Shown: one piece after another, positions 34,248 to 44,514 of the stretch
Layout of the letters: each line of letters begins with the position of its first letter
Position numbering within the stretch: position 1 is the first letter of the stretch
NCBI GenBank assembly: GCA_037501455.1
Contig: CM074857.1
Span: 110,269,501 to 110,333,500, forward strand
DNA from: Lantana camara
Taxonomy: Eukaryota; Streptophyta; Magnoliopsida; Lamiales; Verbenaceae
Length of the DNA stretch: 64,000 nucleotides
Reading direction: 5' to 3'
Translations under genes and position numbers: made by a program
Notes under the pieces: generated by a model
Told to the model about the DNA's origin: nothing
The model's database searches: none
Seen by the model: only the letters and a program-made list of their open reading frames with translations

Positions 34248-34877
34248 GGCTCTCTCAACGAAAGACAAGAGGTCAATAGGCGGTGTCCGTATGGTTACCA
34301 CCTAAAGCAGATAGTTTTTACAAACATAAAATCAAGGTGAAAATCTTTAGACTTTCCCCCCAGGCGTAAAAACACTGGTTTGGCGATCCGACTGAACGAA
34401 TGGTCCCAGACCTAGCTCAAAGTAAACGAAAAAAGAGCTTTTAATAGCGGCAAATACTTCAAACTAGTGCTGGCTTTTCTTTCCACCTTGGGTGCACGAA
34501 TCCAACGAAAAGGGAATCAGCGGCGGATCGCGATTCAGCAAGCAACAACGGCTTTTCAGTCATTGCGCGCTAGCTTGCAACTTAGGGGGTGCTCGTCGTA
34601 CCACGCGGTTGGTACACTAGGTTGATCCGAGACTCGACTTTTCGGAGTCAAAGATTCAAAGAAGGTCCTCGCTCTGATTAGTTTATCCCGTCTGCACTCC
34701 CGAATAAATCGGGATAGCGAGCTTTGTCGCTTGAATCACTACTATACGAACTCATTGTGACTCGTTGTTTATCACAATTTTCTCAAGTGGGTGTCTTGGT
34801 AAGCAAGCTACCTTCAGCATCGGTCAAATCCCTTCCCTAAGGGAGCCATATGGAGACCGTGGCTGGTCAACCGGTCA
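34248..34877. other. Foreign insert in the D LTR, possibly mitochondrial
   Basis: Absent from the second D LTR, where 'accctacccgtttg' leads within about 60 bp to 'tttgatcaagaaagc'. Base composition is more balanced than the surroundings. Phrases such as 'agcggcggatcgcgattcagc' and 'tagcgagctttgtcgcttgaatc' look like plant mitochondrial intergenic or intron DNA to me. That origin is a guess from style; the insertion itself is seen directly. Confidence 0.5.
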
Positions 34878-34894
34878 TTTGATCGAGCAAGCAA

Positions 34895-34906
<12 letters not shown>

Positions 34907-34934
<28 letters not shown>
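34907..34934. repeat. (GA)n microsatellite
   Basis: A pure GA run; the 3' LTR of D has only a short GA stretch at the same place (48393-48402), so the repeat has expanded here. Confidence 0.9.
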
Positions 34935-34939
<5 letters not shown>

Positions 34940-35282
34940 TTTCCCCATTTTGGCTCCAAGCCTTAACCTCGGGTTTCGCAAGATCTAGCTGTCCGATCAA
35001 CAACCTAAGGTAAGATTTGTGTTCCTTTCATTACGTGCTTTGATTTAATACCTCATTCGTGCCTTGGATACATGTTATTTGCCTAATTGAGGAAGAAGGT
35101 GAATAGTTTCGGGTTGGGAGATTTATGTGTTCGAGCTCGTTTTAGGAGCTCTTATGTGCAAATATGTTATCTACATGTTATATATGTCTCGTGGTATGAT
35201 TTTTGTGCGAATCAGGGTCTTGGTGGTGTTGTTGCCTTGTTTTTCTCCTTTTTCCGCCATTGTTACAGACCTTGGGGCTTGG

Positions 35283-35402
35283 ACACATGGGTGTGACATG
35301 CCCGTGTCACCCCTAATGAACAAAATGAGACACGCCCATGTCTCAAGCCTTTTTCACGCCTGTCTCTCTTTTGCCTTCAAGGGTGACACGCCCGTGTCAC
35401 CC
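35283..35402. repeat. CG-NN-CG inverted repeats, GACACGCCCGTGTC type (D 5' LTR)
   Basis: GTGACATGCCCGTGTCAC, GAGACACGCCCATGTCTC and GTGACACGCCCGTGTCACC. The matching cluster in the 3' LTR of D is at 48762-48896. Confidence 0.75.
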
Positions 35403-36895
35403 CCCTGCCTGCACAGATGTACTGGTTTGTTCTTCGTTACCTACCCAAACGAATTCCAATTAACCTGAAATTTTAACCACAAAAATCTTTTGAAGTCTAG
35501 AGTATTCTCCAATTGGAATCACCTCAATATCTTTTCCCAATTTTGAGATATAATCAATTCTTTTTGGTGTCGCCACTTTACCAAAAATCTGCATTTATCC
35601 AACTTGGGCCTACGCCATTTTCACCTCGCTTTGAACCACGATTCGAGCCATATATCCTTAGAAAGGCCTATTTGTCTAGCTTCATACCCAATAAACCAAA
35701 ATCCATTCCAACTTCTAGAACTTAAGATATTCCCAACTTTCTACAACTTGCGTGTTTTCGAAAACTGTCAGCTTTTGCTAAACTTTGCCTAAACCTCTCT
35801 TCTTGCGTTCCTTTCACTTCCTTGACCCCCGTATATGATTTATATGACTTGTATACTTGATTAAGTGATTTAAATATGTTTTAATATTCTATTGCACGAC
35901 CATATATCATAGGTACACTTGAATTATACACCTATTTGATACGTGGAACATTAATGGTGCACATGAACACTCCATGACATTTTATTATGTATTATCTATC
36001 GTATCATTTCATAACATGTCATACCACTCCATGGGAATCGTCATGCGTCTATGTGGTTTCATATTGAGTCGTATCTCACGAGTACACATTGCTTCCCTTC
36101 TTATACAGTTCGTCTCCAGGGCGGAGATATCGTGATCAAATAGGCATTGGCATAGCTCGTATCCTTGTATCGTCGTCTTCCAGGTGAGTGTATTTTTTGT
36201 TCTAGTTATGTATTAAACCTTACAACTCGTATGTGAATGTTTTGGCCAAAAACCTTATTGTATATTTATATTGTTTTCAAAGGAGAACATCAAGTAAATG
36301 TTTAAAACAATGATCTGTTTCCAATGTACTGAAATGATTACTGATTCCCTACTGTTTTGGCGAGAACTGCACTGCATTGTACTGTACTGTGGGCCCAGGA
36401 GAAATGTAGGATTGGTGACCGGAACAGCATAGGGCCATCGGAAAGAACTCTTCCACGTAGTACCCATTGGGAATACCTCTACGTGACCTAGGAGACGGGA
36501 AGATGGGGTATTCCTGAGCCGGTGGTCCCCGTACTATCGAAGCAGCGGGTAGGAATCATGAGCCCCCATCTCACACTGTACTGATTGGATGATTTGGGTC
36601 TACAGGCCTGACCATCACCATGGAGTGAAGGTGGACTGTATTGTTCCTGAATATTACTAAACCTAATGAATGACTGATTGACTGTATAATTGATTGCATG
36701 ATCGCGTTTTTATAAATATTCCCTATTGGTTGTACATGGTGGGAGTAAGGATGGAGAATTTTTCACGCTCACTCGCCGAGCCACTGATTGCCTACTTGAA
36801 TTGAAAAGGCTTACAAATGATTATAGTTGTAAAGTCAGATCATTGATAACTGTTTTAGGCCTCTTTGAAGGAACTAACTTCAATAAAACCCTGCT

Positions 36896-38503
36896 TGATG
36901 GGTGTCGAGACCACCAAAATTAAAATCCCAAGTACCGAATAAAAACGAATTGTAAATAGTGGTAAATGGGGTCGATCTACGAGGATTGGATGAATTTTGT
37001 ATCTTTCAATATGCTAAGGAAATGAAACAAACAACAAAAATAGGGGGGGTTTAAGATATTTGATTAAACTAGTAATGAAATAAACAAAACGAGACTAAAT
37101 AAACAAATAATTAACAACTAAACTCAGTTGACACTTAAATTAATTCAGTAAATAACAAGTAGCTGGGATTTTCCTACGCATGCATCAGGCTATGATCACA
37201 GACAGGGTGATTAATTCCTCGTTAGGCTAGCTATAGTTACCAGTTACCTTAGCTCTCTCGTTTCTTCTTACTTTTTAGAACGACTAGAAGAAACTCCTAA
37301 TAATCGTTCCCTAATTAACCGATAACCCTATCAGAAACTCCTTCTAAGATTTAACCGGATAATTGCTTTACGTACTAAAGAAACACTAGCCCTAACCGGT
37401 TAGGCAGAAACTCCTGCTTCACCTAATTAGACCGAATTATTCCACAACATAAATTCAGACAAGCCTTATGCCCTAGCGTTGATTGTCACTTCGTTAATTA
37501 TCTAGTTAACACCACCAAATAAATTAACTAGCTATATACGTATTGACAATTCTAAGATTCGTGCACTAATCAAAGAATAAACCAACACTCAATGACATGA
37601 AATCGGAAATAAAACGGATAACTTGAATTAATCAACAAAAGAAGTAGTCTCACAAAACCTAATGCATACTAGGAAAATCCCGACAAAAACGAAACTAGAA
37701 AATTACTAACAAAGGAAATTAATAAAGTCTAAAAATAAAGAAAAGGAAGAAAGGAAGCTCCCGTGTTGCTACGTCTTTCTCTTCCTCCAAGCCTGTCCTC
37801 CTAACCAATCTCCCTTGTCTCGATTAAATAGTGCCAAGAGTGATTACTGCTCTCTTTCCCCAACTTTCCCACGTCTTCTGATCATAAAACGCCCACTTCT
37901 CCCTCAACTTGCTGCTCTTTTAAGTGGCCTGAATTGTCATTAAATTATCAGTTACTACTTTGAGCAGATCACGTTCATTGACTGCCTTGTAGTGGGGTTT
38001 TCTTGGACTTTTGTGGACTTGTAACTCATGAACAATATGGGCTTCTTCCTATGCTGCACATAGACGCTTTAACTAGCCCAAGAGGAGAAACGGGCTGGTA
38101 GATTTAAGTTGAATTCATGAGCCTTCTTCATGCACGACTACTGCAATTTAATTGGAACTAATAGGCTTGTTGCTATGAATAAAGACTATGGGCCCACCTA
38201 ATTCCAAACACAAATCTACTCTCTGGACTTCCCATGTTTCCACTTAGAAGCCCAAATTGGCTCCCAACTTGATATTTCTCTTCCTTTGCAAACAAAATGC
38301 AACAACGTCTAGGAGCTTAAATAAATATTGGATCCTTCAAATCTCTAATGGGCATGACTCTTTCATATTTCATCAAATTCTTCGCAATTGGGCAATTCCT
38401 ACAAGAAACCGTTTAACCCAATTAATAGTCCACCATTAAACCAAATCATGAAATAAAATATCACAATTGTAAGCTCAATAATTGGTAAATAAACGACTTA
38501 TCA
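36896..38503 (-). repeat. 3' LTR of element K
   Basis: Minus strand TGATAAGTCG...ACACCCATCA, 1608 bp, without the insertion present in the other LTR. It provides the empty site for solo LTR L ('cttgtaactcatgaac' at about 38018-38033). Confidence 0.92.
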
Positions 38504-38520
38504 AATCCCCCCACACTTAG
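38504..38520 (-). other. Polypurine tract of element K
   Basis: Minus strand AAGTGTGGGGGGATT immediately before the LTR start TGATAAG. This form is common in plant Athila/Tat elements. Confidence 0.85.
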
Positions 38521-40400
38521 GCAATGCTTGCCCTCAAGCATAAACTAGGACCAAAGATAAGAGAGAAATTCAACTCTATTCAATGAAAACACGAAATGGG
38601 CAATGTAAACTAGGAATGAAAGCATAATTTTCGCCCTACACTACCAAATATTGAACCAAATGCAATGAGAGTCTTACATAAGAAAACACAATGCCCGGTC
38701 ACCATCTTAAGTACATGTATGATTTACCAAAGTTGAATTATATACCATTTTAATCCTAGAAATCATATTCAACTTATTAGATGAAGGGTATGCACAAGGA
38801 AGTTTCAAATGAAAACGGTAGTTGCGGGGAATTCGGGTTATTCACAATTAATACGTTAAGACACTTTAGCTAGGAATTGCTTGACTGTCATTGGCTTTTT
38901 GACGTGAACGCAAACATTTGTGATGAATGCCATCCGGTTACTCAACCAATCACAATCTCAAGTGGCTTTGCCTTACTCATAATTACCCATAGAATCGTAA
39001 TTTATCACTTATGTGGTCGGGTAAGCAGCGGAGTATTTAAAGTTGGCCTCACTCATCAAGTTTTGTTCGGGACCTTTTGACGCGAGCACAAACATTTGTG
39101 ATGAATGTCACCTGGTTACTCAGCCTCGTTCAATTATTTTGATGGATTTTTGGCGCTGCACATAATAGATCATAGCACGTAATTTCCAAGCTTAAATTAA
39201 ATCCTTAGCTCCACCCAATGTCTCAAAAACAAGTGAAAATTCAACAGCATACCAAATTCAACTTCTAAGCTTCATAAGTTCCTATTCAAGAAATGGTGTC
39301 ATTTTAATCACACAATATTAATGTTCTAGCCATTTAAGACCGGGCATGTTATTTTCAAAAATGTGAGAATATCATCAATAATTTAGCCAACATCAAGCAT
39401 GCAAGACTCAACCATTCTTCCATATCCTTTTAAAATTAATCCATCATTGCCTAAATCGTGAAAATGCATCAAATAAGAATCAAATTAGGCCATATCTTAT
39501 CCCCTAATCATGCATAAAAGGCAGTGCAACAGCAATACAACACTATTTACAGTCATAACACGTACACACAGCAGCAAATTCACATATTTTCAGCCTATTA
39601 TCAGCACGAAAATGCCCCAAAATCATGTAAATATGCAAAAATTTTCTTATATAGCCCTAATACACCTCCCCACACATAAAACACATGTTGTCTTCAACAT
39701 AAAGTAAGTGAGAAATGAAAAACAGAGGACTTCCCTGAACCCGGGGGGTGTGAGACGAGAGTCAGACTCGAAGAATCGTGACTATGATCACGGATAACCT
39801 CCCTATCAGTAGTTTTCTGCCACTTGCTTCGATTTTTTCTGACAGTTCTTGGCCTTGATTATTTTCGAACTGGAGGCGGAGGAATGGGAAGTGACGACCG
39901 GCGATTGTGTGTGGCCAGAACTGGAGACGACTCCTCCCATAAATGACAAGCTGTGGTTTATTCGGCCGGTGGATCTTTCTCTTTGCCATGGCTAATTGAG
40001 GGTTTGAAGCTCTTGCAATGTGGGAGATTTTGGGGAATTGAAGGAATCGAGTGCTAGGTTTAATATGGGGATGGGGCGGTTCGGACTGTAAGTGGAGCGG
40101 GTCGCGGGTAGGGTGGCGGGTTGTTTTGGTTTGTGGGATAGGCTCCGTTTGGCAAAATATGGTCCAGGACCCTTGTCCGTGACCTCAGACAAGTTGCCTC
40201 ACAGTAGCAAAATGCCATTTTCGCCAGTTATAGTAATTGATCAACAATGTTTCTGCTCTTGTACTTCCCCCACACTCATCCGATTATGTCACCTGCACAT
40301 TTGCCTACAAAACACGAGAAGAGAAGAGATTACGTCGGGGCGAGAAAAACGAGAAAAGAAAGAAAACGAAAATAAAAGAAACTAAAGCAAGGGAAAAGAA
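38521..40400 (-). other. Non-coding internal region of element K
   Basis: No retroviral domain is recognisable. A motif of about 50 bp ('ttttgacg-gaacgcaaacatttgtgatgaatg...ggttactca') occurs twice, at about 38897-38948 and 39076-39127. Small frames on the minus strand (39989-39762, 40192-39992) have no recognisable product. Confidence 0.55.
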
Positions 40401-40420
40401 ATATGGGTTGCCTCCCATAT
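40401..40420. other. Hairpin ATATGGG-TTGCCT-CCCATAT in element K
   Basis: A perfect 7-bp stem with 6-base loop. Its minus-strand form GGGAGGCAACCC is a familiar sequence downstream of pol in many plant Athila/Tat elements. It marks the post-pol region, so the whole of pol has been deleted between it and the gag remnant at 40542. Confidence 0.7.
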
Positions 40421-40541
40421 AGCACCCTTGTTTAACGTCACGGACTCGACGTGTCTTGATTTTGCCCTCAAGCTTCTAAAGGAGGATCCTCTAGATTAAT
40501 CCATTCAACCATGTGCGATTTAAATCCTTCATAAAACGATG

Positions 40542-40766
40542 TTAGTCCATGCCCCCCTTCACCTCACGATCCGAATTTTCAATTAATCGACCAGGGGGCT
40601 TAAGTGGTTGTTCTACCTCTGTGAGTCGGGCAAGGTCCCGAAGTGTTCTGTTATGAGCCATATCCTGACCGTGATCATTGACAGGGAAGTGATCAGTTTT
40701 CCTGTCAGTCTGCTGCACAACTGCAAACTCTTGTTCAGAATCAATATCAGAATCCAGCTCAAACAA
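40542..40766 (-). pseudogene. Short gag-start remnant of element K
   Basis: A 74-codon frame beginning MFELDSDIDSEQEFAVVQQ, placed just downstream of the primer site where gag should start. It is acidic and has no recognisable domain. A gag N-terminal remnant fits the position, but the sequence alone does not prove it. It is followed within about 120 bp by the post-pol hairpin, so the rest of gag and all of pol are gone. Confidence 0.5.
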
Positions 40767-40841
40767 TTTTGAACTTGCACCAACTGCTCGAATGAAGGTT
40801 CCTTGGCTTAAGAAAAAGAAACAAAATCAATTACAAACCAA

Positions 40842-40859
40842 TCCCCGGCAACGGCGCCA
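40842..40859 (-). promoter_or_regulatory. Primer-binding site of element K (Asp tRNA)
   Basis: Minus strand TGGCGCCGTTGCCGGGGA, five bases from the LTR. It is complementary to the 3' end of plant tRNA-Asp(GUC) and identical to the site in element E. Confidence 0.93.
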
Positions 40860-40864
40860 AAAAT

Positions 40865-43800
40865 TGATAGGTGTCAAGACCACCAAAAATAAAATCCCAA
40901 GTATCAAATACAAACGAATTGTAAATAGTGGTAAATGGGGTCGATCCATGAGGATTGGATGAATTTTGTATCTTTCAATATGCTAAGGAAACGAAACAAA
41001 CAAAAAAAAATAGGGGGTTTTGAGATATTTGATTAAACTAGTAATGAAATAAACAAAACGAGACTAAATAAACAAATAATTAACAACTAAACTCAGCTGA
41101 CACTTAAATTAATTCAGTAAATAACAAGTAGCTGGGATTTTCCTACGCATGCATCAGGCTATGATCACAAACAGGGTGATTAATTCCTCGTTAGGCTAGC
41201 TACAATTACCAGTTACCTTAGGCTCCCTCGTTTCTACTTACATTTTAGAACGACTAGAAGAAACTCCTAATAATCGTTCCCTAATTAACCGATAACCCTA
41301 TCAGAAACTCCTTCTAAGATTCAACCGGATAATTGCTTTACGTACTAAAGAAACACTAGCCCTAACCGGTTAGGCAGAAACTCCTGCTTCACCTAATTAG
41401 ACCGAATTATTCCACAACACAAATTCAGACAAGGCCCTAGCGTTGATTGCCACTTCGTTAATTATCTAGTTAACACTACCAAATAAATTAACTAGCTATA
41501 TACGTATTGACAATTCTAAGATTCGTGCACTAATCAAAGAATAAACCAACACTCAATGACATGAAATCGGAAATAAAACGGATAACTTGAATTAATCAAC
41601 AAAAGAAGTAGTCTCACAAAACCTAATGCATACTAGGAAAATCCCGACAAAAACGAAACTAGAAAATTACTAACAAAGGAAATTAATAAAGTCTAAAAAT
41701 AAAGAAAAGGAAGAAAGGGCTCTCGTGTTGCTGCGTCTTTCTCTTCCTCCAAGCGTGTCCTCCTAACCAATCTCCCTTGTCTAGATTAAATAGTGCCAAG
41801 AGTGATTACTCCTTTCTTCCCCCACCTTTCCCACGTCTTCTGATCATAAAACGCCCACTTCTCCCTAAACTTGCTGCTCTTTTAAGTGGCCAAAATTGTC
41901 ATTAAATTATCAGTTACAACTTTGAGCAGATCACGTTCATTGACTGCCTTGTAGTGGGGTTTTCTTGGACTTTTGTGGACTTGTAACTTGATAACGTGCA
42001 TTCTAGTGCTTTATTTGATATATATTGGTGCCTTGATCTATTTTCATATTTTGAGTGCAGCATAGGCTTCATGATTTAAGTTGGAACGTTATTGGACTGG
42101 AATTGGAATTTTAATTCTAATTGGGCTAAAAGTGGCGGAGCAATTTGGAACCTTTCTTTCACTTGGGCATGCGTGAGACAATATTGAAGCTACTGACTTT
42201 GGAATTGAAATTGTGTGGCTGAGTTGTGGATATTGGATTGAGGCTCAGACGCTGATGGGCTGAGAATAGCATTAGTGGGAATTAATTAGGGGCCCACTTG
42301 GGAATTATTTTGTGTCAAACTATTTCGATGGACTTGGCCCATGCGTGTGAAGATCAATTTGAGAGGATGTCTTGGGTATCAAGTTTGGCGTAAGGTTAAG
42401 TCCTTTTTGGACTAGAATTAGGAGATGGATTTTGTGGCTATTTAATCACGTTGTATGTAGCAGATTTTGGGATCTTTTGACACCATTATTCACGAGCTTT
42501 GGAGGGCAAGGAGGCAGTGGCTCGAGACACATCCGAGAGCCTCATTCATCTAGAGTTTTTTTTTATGCTTTTCATTTATTTTATATTTTCAGATATTATG
42601 ACTTTGAGTAGCTAATTTTTTAGTACCTAGTTAGGAATTTACAATTTATGTTTTTGACATCGTGAGACCTAATTGGTGTTTATAATTCAGTTTTAATTCA
42701 AGTATTTATTAATTCTCTGAGTATCGTGTTTATTGTGATTTGTTTGCTTAGTGATAGTGCACGATCATCTAAGTAAATTTAATTACATATTGCTATTCTT
42801 GATTGCATGAAGTATACGTAGTGCTTGATAGATAATTAGTGGCGCATTAACGATAGGAAGTCGTGAAGTCGAATTTGATTCGTTAAGGGAGTTAATAATC
42901 TAATTTGAATCTTGCACGTGTCGTGACTTGGTTAATTTGGATTAGTGTTTTCTTAATTCTTAATGCTGTAGATTCATTGAATCCTGTCGAGTGTCTCTAG
43001 GGGTTGTGAGTTGATTAGGGAATAACTGTCGAGTGTCTCTAGGTTATTCTATTATGTACGAGAAAACGAGGGGGAGTCGAGTGTCTCTATCTGCTATAGC
43101 TAGTCTATTTGAATAACTGAATATATTTTTGCGTCTGTGATCGATGTCCTAACTGAATTGTAATTCCTAGCTAGGTATTGTCTCCCCACTGATTTATCAA
43201 AACCTACTTTCAAGTTAACTATTGTTTCTCTAGTTTAATTTAATTGCTTTATTAGTTTAGTTTAATTAGTTTAGTTAAATCCAAAACCCCCCTTACTTTT
43301 ACTTGTTAATTCTTGTGAGTTTTCCTGTGATTAATTAGAATTATTTTCAACCAATCTCCATGGATTCGACCCGTTTGCACTATACTCTATTTTAGTCGTA
43401 AACCGAATTATAATTTATTTTGACGGATTCGACACCTGTCATAACTCATGAACAATATGGGCTTCTTCCGATGTTGTACATGGACGCTTTAACTAGCCCC
43501 AGAGGAGAAACGGGCTGGTAGATTTGAGTTGAATTCATGAGCCTGCTTCATGCACGGCTACTGCAATTTAATTGGAACTAATAGGCCTGCTGCTATGAAT
43601 AAAGACTATGGGCCCACCTAATTCCAAACACAAATCTACTCTCTGGACTTCCCATGTTTCCACTTAGAAGCCCAAATTGGCTCCCAACTTGATATTTCTC
43701 TTCCTTTGCAAACAAAATTTAGCAATGTCTAGGAGCTTAAATAAACATTGGATCCTTCAAATCTCTAATGGGCATGACTCTTTCAGATTTCATCAAATTC

Positions 43801-43923
43801 CTCTCAATTGGGCAATTCCTACAAGAAACCATTTAACCCAATTAATAGTCCACCATTAAACCAAATCATGGAATAAAATATCACAATTGTAAGCTCAATA
43901 ATTGGTAAATAAACGACTTATCA
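40865..43923 (-). repeat. 5' LTR of element K, containing solo LTR L
   Basis: Aligns with 36896-38503 at both ends; the extra 1453 bp plus a 5-bp duplication are solo LTR L. Small differences from the 3' LTR include a 'ttatg' deletion near 41430. Confidence 0.92.
41989..43441 (+). repeat. Solo LTR L, TSD TAACT
   Basis: TGATAACGTGC...GACACCTGTCA, 1453 bp, flanked by perfect TAACT (41984-41988 and 43442-43446). The other LTR of K has the uninterrupted site. Its ends resemble K's (TGATAA start, ACACCTRTCA end), so it is probably an Athila/Tat-type relative on the opposite strand. The 'gtcgagtgtctctag' phrase occurs three times near 42988-43090. Confidence 0.92.
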
Positions 43924-44493
43924 CTGCTCGGGACTTATGACTTACATGTGCATGTTTTATATATGTGTATAGCCCCTGCTCACTCAGTCTTCTAGAGACT
44001 GACCCCTGTTTCCACTTCTCCAGTTTTCTTGCAGGTTTTGCTCGGCGGAATTGAGTCTTAGTGTCCTTGTTCGAGTTACACTTGTACACTTGAGTCACAT
44101 TTTATATTGTTACATTTTATTGTATTAAATTCTTGATCGGGCTTGAAAGCCAATTTCTATTCATTGATGAATGTGGATTCGGGACAGGTTGTATGTTTAG
44201 TTGAACCCGTCAATAGGTTGCATGCTGAATTGGTTATTTATATCTTGAAATTGGGCTTGAAGCCATTGTTCACGTTAATGGATTTCATTGTGATTTAAAT
44301 TGTTCTTGACTGTTTTCACACTGTATCCTGTATTATTTGATTGATTGGTACTGGGTTAGAATCCGCCTAGCTAGAGAAGTTTTTCCTTATCACCCGTTCG
44401 CTATGAGTCTGATTCATGTATGGATTGCCCATTTCATGCGTTGACTAGACTTATGGTGCGGGGGATGTAGTGCCTATTGTTGTGGGTGCTACA
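43924..44493 (+). repeat. 5' LTR of element D, part 2
   Basis: Resumes after K with 'ctgctcgggacttatgactt', aligned with 50386 onward in the 3' LTR. It continues past the point where element C cuts the 3' LTR and ends GGGTGCTACA at 44493. Confidence 0.9.
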
Positions 44494-44501
44494 TCCTAAA
44501 G

Positions 44502-44514
44502 TGGTATCAGAGCC
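44502..44514 (+). promoter_or_regulatory. Primer-binding site of element D (initiator Met tRNA)
   Basis: TGGTATCAGAGCC, eight bases after the LTR end. Confidence 0.9.

Larger units (their letters stand above)
33845..36895 (+). repeat. 5' LTR of element D (Tekay-like), part 1
   Basis: Begins (T)ATGACGCCCCG, aligned with TGTGATGCCCTG at 47944 in the other LTR of D. The two run together up to 36895, where element K interrupts this copy. It differs from the 3' LTR by about 630 bp of unrelated sequence (34248-34877). It contains GACACGCCCGTGTC-type inverted repeats (35283-35402). Confidence 0.85.
36896..43923 (-). mobile_element. Non-autonomous Athila/Tat-type element K, TSD CTGCT
   Basis: LTRs 36896-38503 and 40865-43923 (the latter enlarged by solo LTR L), internal region only 38504-40864. 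Perfect target duplication CTGCT (36891-36895 and 43924-43928). The uninterrupted target is visible in the 3' LTR of D ('aaaaccctgctcgggactt' at about 50378-50396). It has a primer site and polypurine tract but no protease, RT or integrase, so it needed enzymes from another element. Confidence 0.93.

Noticed and set aside
34765..35013. An 82-codon frame with an Arg-Glu repeat
   Set aside because: The repeat is the (GA)n microsatellite translated; the frame crosses the boundary of the foreign insert and is accidental.
40092..40385. A 97-codon plus-strand frame in element K
   Set aside because: It is antisense to the element, with no recognised domain and a low-complexity end rich in Lys, Glu and Arg.
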